Origin: Diphasiastrum complanatum
Taxonomy: Eukaryota; Streptophyta; Lycopodiopsida; Lycopodiales; Lycopodiaceae
Direction of reading: 5' to 3'
DNA: 64,000 nt
Assembly: GCA_029204225.1 (NCBI GenBank)
Contig: CM055097.1
Coordinates: forward strand, 73,481,552-73,545,551
The notes beneath the pieces were generated by a model that worked only from the letters and a program-made list of their open reading frames with translations, was not told the origin of the DNA and did no database searches. The position numbers and the translations under genes are program-made. Shown here one piece after another: positions 20,800 through 32,779 of this stretch (position 1 is the first letter of the stretch; every line of letters starts with the position of its first letter).

Positions 20800-23480
20800 G
20801 TTTCATTCTTCATGAGAGCTTGATACTCTAGATCCATTGCTTGGATCCACTCCTCTTTGTTCCTTGCTTCATCTACACATGTAGGTTCATCAAAAGAGGT
20901 TAGGAAAGCAACATAATTTCTGTAAACTACGTGCTTAACCTTTTCAGCATATGTGAGCCTTGAAGGTGTTTGCCTTTGCCTTGATGTTCTTCTTGGATCT
21001 CGACTTGATGTAGGTCCTTCATCATCACCATCCAAAGTAAGATCCATAAAATCATCATAAAGATTGTTAGATCTATCCACATCATCAACATCAATAGTAC
21101 TTGAAGTTACTTTTGGAATGTTCCCCTCATCGAAAATGTCATCTCTACCAACAATCACTTTGTTAGTAGAAGGAATGTAAACCTTGTAGGCTTTACTCAC
21201 CTCACTATATCCAACAAATATACCTTTTCTTGAAGATGGATCCTCCTTGGTCTTATCATCAAGAGTAATGTTGACATAGCATGTGCATCCAAAAAGTTTA
21301 AGAAAGTTGACACTCGGCCTCCTCTTGAATAGCATTTCAAAATGTGTCCTTCCATCCAAAATAGCACTCGGCCACCTATTGCACAAGAAATTGGCACACA
21401 ACAAAACTTGATTCTAAAAATGGCTTATCAAGGTCAGGACTTAACCTCATGGCTTTGGCACTCTCACAAAGTGTCCTATTCTTTCCCTCAGCCACTCCAT
21501 TTTGTTGTGGGGTCCTTGGCGTTGTATACTACTTCTTGATCCCATGCTCATCACAAAAAGCCTTGAACTTGGAAGGTATGTACTCTCCACCATTGTCACT
21601 CCTCAAGCACTTGATCCTTGTGGAAAATTGCTTCTCCCTTGCACCATTCTTGAACTTGACAAAAACATCAAACACTTCACCTTTTCTCTTTAGTAGACAA
21701 ATCCAACGAAATCTACTAAAATCATCAATGAAAGTTACATACATCTTAGCTCCACTATTGCTAATTGTAGTGATTTCATGAATATCCGAATGTACAACCT
21801 GAAAAGGCTTTGTAGATCTAGATGTAGGTCTAGTATAAGATAGTCTATGTGACTTTGATAAAGCCCAAGACTCACAAAGATGATTGATGCTACTTAAGGA
21901 ACTTGGAAGACCACCCACAACCTTCTTTCTTGCCATAGCCTCCAATGACTAGAAATTGAAGTCTCCCATCCTCTTATGCCAAACCTCTAGAATAGATAAT
22001 TTCTCTCTTGCAACACATCCAACTTGGTTAGAAATAACACAAGAGTCTAGTTTGAACAACTTTCCTTGTCTTTTACCTTTTGCAACTAGGATATCCTTCC
22101 TTTTGATCATACAAGCATCTCCATCAAACTCCACTTTGAGGCCTTTACTTAGAAATTGACTCACACTAAGTAAGTTCTTGGTAATAGATGGAATAAACAA
22201 AACATCTTCCAAATGAACCTTCATATTTGTAGAAAGAGAATAAAAATTGTGCCAATCCCTTTGATTGCACACTCACCATCATTGTGGTCATGTAGATCAC
22301 CCTCTTGTTACCTCCATATGCCAACAAAGAAGTGAAGTACTCTTTTTTGAAAAGTCATGTGTGACCTTGCACCACTATCAATCCACCATGGATCTAGATT
22401 TCCATCATTAGCAAGCATACATGAAGACATCACAAAAGCATCATCATTTGTGTTTTGAACATCAACACCATCCTCATCAAGAGTAAGATTACCTTGCTTG
22501 TCACCTCGATCTCTCTTCTTCTTGTAGCACTCACTTGCAAAGTGTCCTTTGATGCCACAATAGAAGCATTCAAGCTTTGATCTATCTTTATTTTTGCCCT
22601 TTAGACCACTTGCCTTTGTTTTTGTCCTTGATGAACGTAGCCTCCTCTCCAACTTGAGTTAGATCCACTCCTTGCTTGAAGCCTATATTCTTCATTGATC
22701 AAGATCTCTTGAAGATCCATCAAACTTGGCAAAGTTCTTTGAATAGCAAGACTTTGAAGAATGTTAGCATGAGCATCCAACAAACCATTAAGAATCACTT
22801 GAACAAGCTATCCTTCCTTAATGATCTTATCAATGCAAGCCAACTAATCATTCAAAGCTTTCACTCTCAAAACAAAAGTGTTTGGACTCTCTTCACTCTT
22901 TTGCAAACAAGAAAAGATTTTCCTTGTTAGAATCAATACTCTAGAAGTAGACTTGGATTCATAAAGCTTCTTCATAGCTTCTCAAGCCTCCAAAGATGAT
23001 GTGCTCTTACCAATTTCCTTGAGAAGCTCACAGGTAACATTCATCTTTATCATGTGTAGAGCCCTTTTGGCCCTCTTATCATATCTCACTTGATCGTCTG
23101 GAGTTGATGGCCTCTCCTTCAAACCTACAACGATATCCAAAATATCATTCATCTCCAGAAGTGATTCCATCCTCACTTTCTGAAAAATGAAATTAAATTG
23201 AAAGGTTCTAAATACTTCTATTCCTAAGATACAATAAAAACCAAAATCATACATATCAAACCCTTTTTTAGTGCCATCTTGATATCATCCATATCTTGAT
23301 TGTTACCTCCACTCAAAACGATATCATCCACATAGATTAGAAGAATGGTAATATCATTTCCAACAAATCTATAGTAAAGTGAATGATCATACTCACTCAT
23401 CTTGAAATTTTGAGAAAGTAGAAATGTGTCAAGCTTAGCATACTAGCTCCTTGGTGCTTGCTTATGACCATACAAACAAC
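20800..23480 (-). mobile_element. Copia element D, parts in permuted order
   Basis: Reading right to left, the parts are: an RT segment with the YVDD catalytic motif (about 23,480-23,215; LYGHKQAPRS and LLIYVDDIVLSGG); a gag domain (23,190-22,650; RMESLLEMNDILDIVVGLKE, LHMIKMNVTCELLKEIGKS); a zinc knuckle (CFYCGIKGHFASEC) and protease motif WWIDSGA; integrase (LRSDNGGEYIPSKFKAFCDE); and the very start of RT (EEWIQAMDLEYQALMKNET) near 20,810. No LTR lies between RT and gag. RT before gag is not the normal Copia order, so pieces of two copies or a recombined copy are joined. Broken, with many breaks. Confidence 0.8.
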
Positions 23481-23984
23481 GCGAAATCTTTTGAAACGAG
23501 AAGTCGCAGAAGATCCATTTTTTTTTTAAGATTTTAAGATTTTTTGAAATTTTCATAAATTTTGAAACTTCAAATAGAAAAAAAAAACAAATTGGATTGT
23601 TACATTTTGCAAAAATTTAAAATTCTGATTGTGATGCAAGATATTTTTAACACTTTAGGTTGATTTTGTGAAAATAATATAAAAATTAGCTGTGATCAAT
23701 TTGTTATTATGAAAAATAACTGTTAAATTAAGTGAATTCAAAATTTTAGAAAATTAAAATGTTTGCTTAATATATAATATATTCATGTGATTTTAAAAGC
23801 TTGTTAAAAAAATTATCTTAATATCTTGGCATGTAAAAAAATGATTCAAGTGGAAAATTAAAAATATTTGTGTAACTAAGTAATATGAATAATTAGTAAG
23901 TTACTTAAAAAAATGGCAAAATTTAAAATAGTTGTCTAACTAACCAATTTGAATAAATAGTAAACTTAAACAACACAAAGACGT
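23481..23984. other. Very AT-rich spacer
   Basis: About 80% A+T, with runs such as AAAAAAAAACAAATTGG and repeated AAATTTTAAAAT-like words. No gene seen. Confidence 0.5.
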
Positions 23985-24642
23985 CTAAAAATCAACAATT
24001 TTAAAAAATAATAATCCTAAGTAAAAATACTCATCCTTTTTTAAATAAGAGTATTTATTGTATAAAAAATTGTGAGAAATATTTGTACACTGTAGTAAAA
24101 AATTTTCGACCAAATCATTTGGGTCAGGACTAGCAGCCTTCATAGGATTTATATCTACTTGAGCAATATATTGTTCCTGTGTAATGACATCTACAACATT
24201 GTAAGTTTGTTCAACCACCTCTAGTAGGTCATATTGAAACTACAATGCCACTAGCAGGTGGTTGGGGCTCTTTACAAACTGGAGCAACACTATCTTCGGA
24301 GGGGCCTAGTTTACCCACTTCTTGAAACTCGTCCGACAAAACTAAAATTTCCATTAAGCTCATTTTTATAACTTACCAAACTCTCATCTAGCACTAAAAC
24401 AACCACATGTCTGCCTTTTTGGACAGCACATGCAAGGGTTGTTCCTCTTCCACTAAACAAATCCAAAATCCAGTCATCTCGATGAGAAAACATGTCTATC
24501 AATTTATTTTCAAGTTGTTGTGGCTTTTGGTATGGAGAACCTAGAGAATCAGTCAGGGGATTTTTTTAACTTTTTTGTCACTGTAGGAAATTCAAAATGG
24601 TTGCCAAAATCAATAATTCTTTTAGTGTTGTAATGTAGCATT
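23985..24642 (-). pseudogene. DNA amino-methyltransferase (N4/N6 type) C-terminal fragment
   Basis: Minus-strand reading from about 24,560 gives GSPYQKPQQLENKLIDMF, then DDWILDLFSGRGTTLACA and GRHVVVLVLDES. This matches the motif X (EKP-like) plus motif I (LDPFAGSGTT) order of beta-class DNA amino-methyltransferases, where motif I binds S-adenosylmethionine. The catalytic (D/N/S)PP(Y/F) motif lies upstream in such enzymes and is not present here; sequence past 24,642 is LTR. Downstream frame 24,218-23,985 (VVDVITQEQYIAQVDINPM) may be its C-terminus. Host gene or DNA-transposon origin cannot be decided. Broken. Confidence 0.55.
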
Positions 24643-24724
24643 TGTGAAGGATTTCAGATCATTAATGATTCAATCCACAAAAAAAGATCTTGGGTTACAA
24701 AAGAAGATAGTCTACCAATCTCAT
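24643..24724 (-). repeat. Remnant of a family X LTR end
   Basis: 82 bp starting TGTGAAGGATTTCAGATC and reaching CTTGGGTTA, homologous to the first 80-100 bp of the reverse-oriented LTR at 60,510. It abuts the LTR of Copia B, suggesting that B was inserted in or recombined with an older family X LTR. Confidence 0.6.
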
Positions 24725-25415
24725 TGTGAAAAATTGCCTACATTGGCAAATCTAGCCATGTAGAATATTGTACATTTTGTCAATATTGTCTGTTGGTTAC
24801 TTGAATGGCCAAAGTGCCACTTGTACATACACATCTAAAGTAGGTTACCACGAGTCAAGAGGAGTGGTTGTGTCTATTTGGTAGTGATTCCTACTTTGTA
24901 GGATCTAGACCATGATTTATGATGAGATTTGTACCTACCATGCACCTACCAAGCATGACTCTTGGATCTAGGCTAGGGTTTTCACATTAGGGCAAGAAAG
25001 TGGAGTCTACTTCCTTATTACATGCTGGATTTTCACCTAACTTAGCAAAGGAAGTGTGTTTTAATATGTATTCCCATTCTCCATAGTGAGAAGATAGAAA
25101 TTTTTTGGAGCCTCAAGGAGAAACTCGAGTTTCCTCTCATTGTATGGTGATTACTCTTGATTTCCAATGAAACCAAGCTTTGGCACTTTGTAAACACTGT
25201 CTACAGACCGTACTACAGCCTTATTTCCACACGTGTGGAGTTGGATTACACTAATTGATCAATGCTTTGATTGTCTCTACTTGTTTCCTATCAAGCTGCT
25301 AAACTAGATCTTGTTTTCTGATGACTAGTTTCTGATAGATTGTTTAACAAGCATACAATCACCTTGTGGATCATTCAAAGATCCATTTATGGTCCTTAGT
25401 ACTGTATTTTTCACA
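24725..25415 (+). repeat. Copia B 5' LTR (691 bp)
   Basis: Ends TGTGAAAAAT and ATTTTTCACA form a 10-bp inverted pair. The inner end is fixed by the primer site at 25,416. Confidence 0.8.
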
Positions 25416-25427
25416 TGGTATCAGAGC
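25416..25427 (+). other. Copia B primer-binding site
   Basis: TGGTATCAGAGC immediately after the LTR end CACA; initiator-Met-tRNA primer type. Confidence 0.9.
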
Positions 25428-26059
25428 CAAGAACAAGGCCATTGATCTGTGTTTGAATCTAATCTAGTTTTAGCAAGTTTTGGTGCAAAAAGCTAGTATT
25501 GGACGGGCGAGTTGGTATCCAGGTTTTGGTGAGGGAATTTGATCCCAAAATTTTTCAGGATCAAAATCCGTACTGTTCACACGTGTGGGCATCTCTGAAC
25601 CAACATTTATTAACCCATATTCATTGGATCATAGAAAATTCATCTGGTGTCAGTTTGATGTAATTTTTGGTGCAAATCCTAGGATAAGCTACCATGATCA
25701 CTTGCCATTAATTAGTTTTGAATTTGTTTCATGAAAACTAATTAATCTAGGCTGATTTCAGACCTTCTTAAAGTGGAAACCAGGTCTTGAAAGTACAAAG
25801 TGAATGAGAGAGATAGAGTCAGTTTTTGTCCAAGAATAGCCAAGATTGGTAAGATTTGCTTGAGAGTAGTTTTCGTCTCATCTTATCTTCATTCCATCTT
25901 TGTGAGGGAGTGATAGAACTGTGATTACAAATCCATCTGTTGGATTAGAAGTCAACATTTGAGTGAAACACTGCAAGTTAGAAAACTTTGTGAGTTTCAG
26001 GTTCAACAAATCTATATCTTGTGTGTAGAATCTTGCTAGTAAGATGGGATCAGTGGGAG

Positions 26060-26800
26060 CCTACCTTATAGAAGCTAGTGAGAGATTAAATTCTACCAAT
26101 TATGTTATTTAGAAGTGCGGATGGAGTCACTAATGCTACTCCAGGATCTTTATGAGTTTCTAATAGATGATGAAGATGAACCTCTAGGTGCACAAGAATT
26201 AGTGAGATACAAGAAGAGGTCTAGGCTTGCACTTCACTGTATTAAGATGAATGTAAGCAATGATCTTTTAAGGGAAGTATCATCATGTAAGAGTGTTAAA
26301 GAGGCTTGGGAATCTTTAAAATCTATCTATGAGTCTAGTAACACTTCGAGGGTTCTCATGCTTAGGAATCAGATTCTACAAAGCATGAAGAGGAGTGATG
26401 AGAGTGCATAGGATTATGTGCTAAGAATCAAGTCTCTCAATAGGGAGTTAGCTTCCATTGGAGAGAAGATTCAAGATAGTGAGCTTGTTCAGAGTGTCCT
26501 CAATGGTCTAGGGAGTGGCTTTACAAATTTGGTCCAAAGGTTTGCAATCCAAGACACTTTGCCTACTATAGAAAAGCTACACAGTGTATTAGTGGCTGAA
26601 GAGTGTAGGATGATGCATACCAATGCAAGAATGAATGCTATTTCTCTGCAAGATGGTGATGAGAAAGCTAATTTCTCATTCAAAGGCAAGAAGAAGACCA
26701 ATGGCAAGAAGAAGCACTTCAAGGAGACAAAGGAGGAGGATGAGGCTTCAAGCTCAAAGGGCAAGATCAAAGACAAGTCCAAGTACAAATGTCTTATTCT
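26060..26800 (+). pseudogene. Copia B gag
   Basis: Begins near EASERLNSTNYV and continues RMESLMLLQDLYEFLIDDED, LHCIKMNVSNDLLREVSSCK and LRNQILQSMKRSDESA, then a lysine-rich tail (KGKIKDKSKYKC). This is the gag domain common to the other Copia copies here; it forms the particle. Part of a broken element. Confidence 0.85.
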
Positions 26801-26819
26801 CCACTTTACTTTCTTACAA

Positions 26820-28985
26820 TGATTTACATAGATCAATCTATACTGCAAGTAGTCAAGAATGTAAGATAAGTGGAATAGGAACAATTCCCTTGTATGTGGG
26901 ATCATCCAAAAGGATGAATCTTGATAATGTTCTTTATGTTCCTAAGTTAACCAAGAATTTGCTTAGTGTTCCCCAGCTAATGGATAATGGCCTAGATGTA
27001 CAATTTAAGCATGGAGTTTGTTCCATCCTTAGAAATGATGAATGTATAGCCAAAGGCTTTAAGCAAGGTAGATTGTTTAAGCTTGATGATAATGTTGCAG
27101 TGGAGAGTGTTAACTTGGCAAAGGTGAAGTTATCAAAGGTGGAATTGTGGCACAAAAGTTTGGGCCACCCGAACTACAAAGCCATGGAATCTATGGCTGC
27201 AAAGGAGCTTGCAGTTGGACTCCCCAAGCATTTGTCAAAGTGTGGGAAGAGATATGAAGCATGCAGCCTCTCAAAGGCTCACAAACTACCCTTCTCAAGA
27301 TCTACATCAAGATCAAACTCTCCTCTTGAACTCATCCATTCGGATGTTCATAGTTTTTCACATGAGTCTAATGGTGGTGCCAAATACTATGTAATCTTCA
27401 TTGATGACTATTCTAGATTTTGTTGGATGTACCTCTTGTCTAGCAAATCAATGGTGTTTGATTTTTTTGTAAAGTTCAAGACTTTGGTAGAAAATCAGCT
27501 TAGTACCAAGATTAAGGTATTAAGGAGTGATAATGGAGGTGAATATATCTCCAATAAGTTGATTCACTTTTGTAGTTCTAATGGCATAAAGAGGGAGTTG
27601 TCATGTCCATACACCCCTCAACAAAATGGAGTGAGTGAGAGAAGAAATAGATCTCTTTGTGAGTGTTCTAAGGCCTTAAGGCTAGATGCTTCTCTATCCA
27701 AACCATTTTGGGGTGAAGCAATAACTTGTGCTAACTATTTGTGCAATAAATTGCCAAACCAAGCCATTGGAGGAATCACACCATTTGAAGCTCTATTTAA
27801 TCTCAAGGATCTCAAAGTTTTTGGATCCACTTGCTATGTACACAATCCTTGAATAAGAGAAGGAAGGATGATGCAACATCCATCAAAGGCATCTTTGTGG
27901 GATATGGTGAGAATAGCAAAAGTTATAGAGTCTTCAATCCCATCACTAGCAAGGTGATAGTGATTAGGGATGTTATTTTTTATGAAGGACATGCTTGTGA
28001 TTTGGATGATAATGCTACTAATCATCTTGATGCCAAGGATCATGCTAGGATGGAGGAGGAGCTTCCAAGTGAAGAAGAACTTGAGGATCCACCTCAAGAT
28101 GCAAGAACTCCAAGAAGATCTACAAGGGCAAGATCCGAGCCATTGAGGCTCACCTATGATGGTCAAGGTGATCAAAGAGAAGGCTCATCATCTTTCACAT
28201 CTTACACCTTTCTTATTTCAATGTTAGATGAGCCAACATTCTATGAAGATGCTTGTAAGTCTAAAAGCTTGATGGATGCTATGCAAGTAGAGTATGATGC
28301 TCTTATTGAGAATCATACTTGGGATCTTGTGGATCTTTCTCAAGGGAAGAAACCTCTTGATTGCAAGTGGGTATTTAGATTGAAGTATAATCAAGATGGA
28401 TCAATAAGCAAGCATAAAGCTAGGCTTGTTGCCAAAGGTTTTTTACAAACCAAAGGCATGAGACTTTTGTTCCTATGGCTAAGCTTGTTACTATCAGGTT
28501 GATCATTAGTCTTGCTACAACCTTCAATTGGGAGCTATTCCAACTTGACTTCACAAATACATTCCTCAATGGTTATTTGGAGGAAGAGATCTACATGAGG
28601 CAACCCGAGGGCTTCATCAAGGCAAAGCATGAAGGAAATGTGTGTTTTTTGAAGAAGAGCCTTTGAGGGCTCAAGCAAGCACCTAGAGCATAGTACTCTA
28701 GGCTAAACTCTTTTCTCATTTCCATCAATTTTGTAATGAGTGCCTATGATCCATCATTGTATATAAGTTTTCATGATGGCATGATCATTATTCTTGTTTT
28801 GTATGTAGATGACATTATCTTGAGTGGTAATGATCTAGATGGAATTAGAGATGTAAAAATTGCTTTAGCAAAAGAGTTTAAGATGGTAGATCTCGGATTA
28901 TTAAGCTCCATTCTTGGAATAGAGGTTATTAGAGGATGTGATTTTAGCTTCATTTGTCAATCTAAATATGCTACATCCATCCTAG
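26820..28985 (+). pseudogene. Copia B pol: integrase and reverse transcriptase
   Basis: Contains the zinc-binding region (ELWHKSLGHPNYKAMESM), the integrase core (VIFIDDYSRFCWMYLLSSKS; LRSDNGGEYISNKL; PQQNGVSERRNRSLCE), the integrase C-terminal region (LKVFGSTCYVHN), then RT blocks (CKWVFRLKYNQDGSISKHK; ARLVAKGFLQ; QLDFTNTFLNGYLEEEIYMR) and the catalytic YVDD (LYVDDIILSGNDLDG). The most complete Copia pol in the window, still broken. Confidence 0.9.
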
Positions 28986-29430
28986 TTTTGAGGTTCTACG
29001 GACCGTGTAAAAACACGAAGAGAACTACAGATTTTGATAATGCATTGGATGAGGATTAAAAACAATTAGTCGATATAGTAGGAGAATAATCCAACACTCC
29101 CCCTTAATATGAATCCATGATGCCTTGACCTTCAAACTTAGTTCTTCACAAAACTTTCTGTGTGTATCCAAGCTTAATGCTTTGGTGAAAATGTCTGCTA
29201 TCATATCTTGCGTTCAAAAGTACTGCAAGTTAATCTCTTTGTTGAGAAATTTGCTTCTGACGTAGTGATTCAATGTGCTTACTTTTGGAATGAAACCTAG
29301 GGTTGGCCGATAAGGCAATGGCACTTTGATTATCACAAAATAAAATTGGCGGAGCATATTGATTCAGACCAATATCTGAGAGTAAGTTCCTCAACTAAAT
29401 TGCTTCAAGTGATATTGCAATTGGAGTGGT
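28986..29430 (-). mobile_element. 3' end of a family C Copia: RNase H and LTR start
   Basis: Minus-strand RNase H (SAIALSANPRFHSKSKHIE; KALSLD-type tail) is followed by a purine-rich tract and the LTR start TGTTGGATTATTCTCC (29,094 downward), of which about 110 bp remain. The same RNase H and LTR start occur in the element at 42,043-46,560. It sits tail to tail against Copia B. Fossil fragment. Confidence 0.75.
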
Positions 29431-29434
29431 TCTT

Positions 29435-30520
29435 TTACAAATGTATAGGCCACTGGCATTTGAAAGCAAAAAATTCACTGGTCCTTAGTTGTGTTATACT
29501 ACGCAAGAAAAGTAATTGTTTGTAATAATCCATGCACTTAAATCCTAGAGACACTACTTGTATGGTAAAGGCCTTGAATTTGGTAGATATGTACTCACCA
29601 CCATTGTCACTCCTTAAGCACTTGATCCTTGTGGAAAATTGGTTCTCCCTTGCATTCTTGAACTTGATAAAGACATCATACACTTCATCCTTGCTCTTTA
29701 GTAGACCAACAAAATCTACTAAAATCATCAATGAATGTTACATAGATCTTAGCTCCACTATTGCTAACTGAAGTAAATCCATGAATATCCGACTGTACAA
29801 GTTGAAAAAGCTTTGTAGATCTAGATATAGATCTAGTATAAGGTATTCTATGTGACTTTGACAAAGCACAAGACTCACAAACATGATTGATGCCACTTAA
29901 GAAACTTGGAAGACCTATCACAACCTTCTTTCTAGCCATTACCTCCAATGACTTGAAGTTGAGGTGTCCCATCCTTTTATGCAAAACCTCTTGAATAGGT
30001 ATTTGCTCTCTTGCAACACATCCACTTAGTTAGCAATAACACAAGAATCTAGTTTAAACAATTTCTCTTGTCTTTTACCTTTTCCAATCAAGACATCCTT
30101 CCTTTTGATCATACAAGCATCTCCATCAAACTCAACCTTGAGGCCTTTACTTAGCATTTGACTCACATTAAGCAAATTCTTTGTAATAGATGGAATGAAC
30201 AAGACATTCTCCAAACAAAGAAGTGAAGTACTCTTTGTGAAAAGTCATGTGTGAACTGGCTCCACTATCAATCTTCCAAGGATCTACATCTCTATCATTA
30301 GCAAGCATACATGAAGACATCGCAAAAGTATCATCATTTTCATCTTGAACATCTAAACCATCCTCATCAAGAGTAAGATTACCCTGCCTGTCTCCTTGAT
30401 TTCTCTTCTTCTTGTAGAACTCACTTGAAAAGTGTCCTTTGATGCCATAATAGAAGCACTTGAACTTTGATCTATCCTTCTTTTTGCCAGTTGAAGAAGA
30501 ATCCACTTGGTCTTGCCCTT
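29435..30520 (-). mobile_element. Copia fragment, same family as element D
   Basis: Minus-strand pieces: zinc knuckle region (FKCFYYGIKGHFSSEF), protease-linked segment, MHKRMGHLNFKSLEVMARKK (zinc-binding region) and integrase core (VTFIDDFSRFCW; FKNARENQFSTRIKCLRSDN; GGEYISTKFKAF). Close to element D in sequence. No LTR or RT. Broken. Confidence 0.8.
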
Positions 30521-30839
30521 TAGATCACCATTAGAGAAAATATGGGCCCAAAGAAGGCCCTATAAGAAATGCCATGTAGGATAGAGAAAAATAACTATAA
30601 AGTAGTTATAATATCATTTTTTAACTTCTTTACGCATGCTTGCACTACTTTCCATGTAAATGAATGCACCTTAGATTAGTCATATCAAACTTTATTGGTG
30701 CTTAACCATATTCAAAATATAATTTTCAAAATAATGAAATATTCCCTCCCAAAAGTTGGGAACACTCAAAAATTTGAATTAGGAGTGACATCTCTGAAAC
30801 AAAGTCTACGCCATCTCTATCTCCAGCTCAAACAAGTAA
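30521..30839. other. Spacer
   Basis: AT-rich; no gene or repeat edge recognised. Confidence 0.45.
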
Positions 30840-31385
30840 GTGCTGATCAAACTAGGAGGCCTGAAGTTTTCTATAGACCTCGTTGTACTCGACATTCCTA
30901 GCAATGCCTATTTCTATGGGCTACTACTTGGTCGCCCATGGCTCACCAATGCAAGAGTCGTTCACAACTGGAGCAAAGGTCGAGTCACCTTTGGAAATAG
31001 AGACAGTTCAATGACCATCGATTCATCTGGCAAACTCAAACCTGTATGAATTCACGACGAGAGATCCTCTACTACTAATTCAGTATTTGAGCCATACCAG
31101 TCCACCCAAAAAAAAGGTCATTATGTTGAATCTACTGATATCATAAATTGGAGTCACAGTTTAGCTACCATTGATTGTGTGAATGCCGATTCTTGGGCTC
31201 AACATTAAGATGCTTGTACCTATACTCCTCTGACTGATAACGAACAAATTCCTGATCTAGACACCCCTATCATTAATATTAATTTTATTGATATTCTTCC
31301 CCACAATGATGAGTTGTTAAATGTTGCATGGCTATCTATTGATGAATCAAAAGATTTATTTGTAGATGACGAGAATGTCTTATGA
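30840..31385 (+). pseudogene. Gypsy-type protease C-terminal region
   Basis: The plus-strand frame FSIDLVVLDIPSNAYFYGLL, then LGRPWLTNARVVHNWSKGRV and TFGN matches the end of plant Gypsy retropepsins (LLGRPWL, A.VHDW..G.ITF). It continues with WSHSLATIDCVNADSW, which has a counterpart at about 57,265-57,320 (WTYALAIVDC). Fossil; no RT follows. Confidence 0.65.
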
Positions 31386-32600
31386 ATTCAGAATTGCCCA
31401 GACAATTTGTATTTAGATTCTCAACTACATGGAGGCTGTTATGTCCATATCCTGTACAAGGGAATTGAAATTATTCCTGACGTGGATAGCCGGTCACTAA
31501 GTCTGTTAGCGGATGCCCAAGTAGCACCTTCTGCTATGAAAGAACATGACAAGGCCTTAGCAGATGCCCAAGCAGGACGAGGCCTTAGCCGATGTCCAAG
31601 CAGAACAAGGCCTTAGCGGATGCCCAAGCAACGCGTTCTGCTATGAAGGAACAGCTAGAATTGGTGGATTTCAATGATTTTGCACCACTAGCTATTCCCG
31701 AGGGAGCTCCAATTTCAGTGGTGGCCTATCAAGCGCTGGCACAAAAGCTAAAAGCCATGATGGAGCAGCATTCCAAAATGCAACAAGCCTATAGTACTTC
31801 CGTCAAAGCTCTCAACCCACATATTGCCACCTTGGAAGAAAGGGTTGGCAGTTGCTCAGTCAACGCCTTCTGTCCATGTAGAGCATGCCTAATTTCATGA
31901 CTCTGAGCCTCACTTTGATGGATCAGATGGTGGAAATGGAGCAGGATTCCAATAGCCTCCACCTACCAATCAAGGCTTGTCATTTCAAGGCCAATACCAA
32001 AGGCAAGAAACTCAATCACCAATCAATCCACAAGGCTCTGGTGGTACTGGCTCCCAACACCATCTTTTTCCTTCCTTCGCTTCTAACCCCATCGACACCA
32101 CTAACCATCCATTTATCCAACGCCAATTTTCTCCCAAATTTCAAAGAATTGGTACAGTTAACTCTTCACCTCCTCTAATTACTGAATCTAATCCACAAAC
32201 TAAACATGCTATTGCAGCTGAAGCACCAACCATCCGGCACAGAATCATGCCCACTGAACTGAGCAAGGAGTTGCTTGTGTCTCAAGAGTTTTCCAAGAAT
32301 TATCCATCAAAGGAGTGCGGCGGCTACATACTACCAGATCTGGACCATTGCAAAACCCATAAACAATAAAGCTTCTGGATCCACAACCTCTCTGGCGCCA
32401 TCAGCTCTTTCTACAAAGCAAGACCTCCATGGCACGGTATCTCGAAGCACTCGCCTACATGCGCACCAATCCATACTATTATCTGGTAGCACAATGAGAA
32501 GCATTTCCTATCACAAAGGTCAAGAACAAGATCCTTTGGCCCAAGCTCACAGGAGTGGATACCGGCAATTTAGTTGAAGACATGGTCACCAACTACCATG
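31386..32600 (+). mobile_element. Gypsy-type gag-like fragment with internal coding repeats
   Basis: Plus-strand frames contain a tandem ADAQA repeat (31,505-31,645), then ELVDFNDFAPLAIPEGAP and QALAQKLKAMMEQHSKMQQA, which looks like a helical gag N-terminal region. It is followed by a Ser/Pro/Thr-rich stretch (32,040-32,240) and TIRHRIMPTELSKELLVSQE. Position after a protease of the same strand, and composition, suggest LTR-element origin. Family uncertain; broken. Confidence 0.45.
31505..31645 (+). repeat. Coding minisatellite (TTAGCGGATGCCCAAGCA)
   Basis: Four copies of TTAGC(G/A/C)GATG(C/T)CCAAG(C/T)A encode LADAQ units. The outer two copies are followed by TTCTGCTATGAA(A/G)GAAC. Spacing is 51, 28 and 28 bp. 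Confidence 0.75.
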
Positions 32601-32779
32601 TATTCCAAAAGCACCATGCAACCCTGATCATGACGTTAGATATTTTGTGGACATTTGTGGCTTGGTGGCATTTTTGGCAGAACTCAAGGGTTTTTGGGAT
32701 CGAGGGCTACCACCAATAGCCATTGATATCAATAAACCACTACGAATGCAAGACGACCACATGAACATAGCGAGGCTTT

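Larger units (their letters stand above)
24725..28985 (+). mobile_element. Copia element B, 5' LTR to reverse transcriptase
   Basis: Plus-strand order: LTR (24,725-25,415), primer site, leader, gag (26,060-26,800), protease/integrase region (26,820-28,130) and RT (28,230-28,985). RNase H and a 3' LTR are not seen. At 28,985 the sequence switches to an oppositely oriented piece of another Copia family. The element is broken in several places. The leader contains a CACACGTGTG palindrome (25,578-25,587) in addition to the one in the LTR (25,228-25,237). Confidence 0.9.

Noticed and set aside
24643-24724. Start of the Copia B LTR at 24,643
   Set aside because: The better start is TGTGAAAAAT at 24,725, which pairs with the LTR end; the preceding 82 bp match the family X LTR instead.
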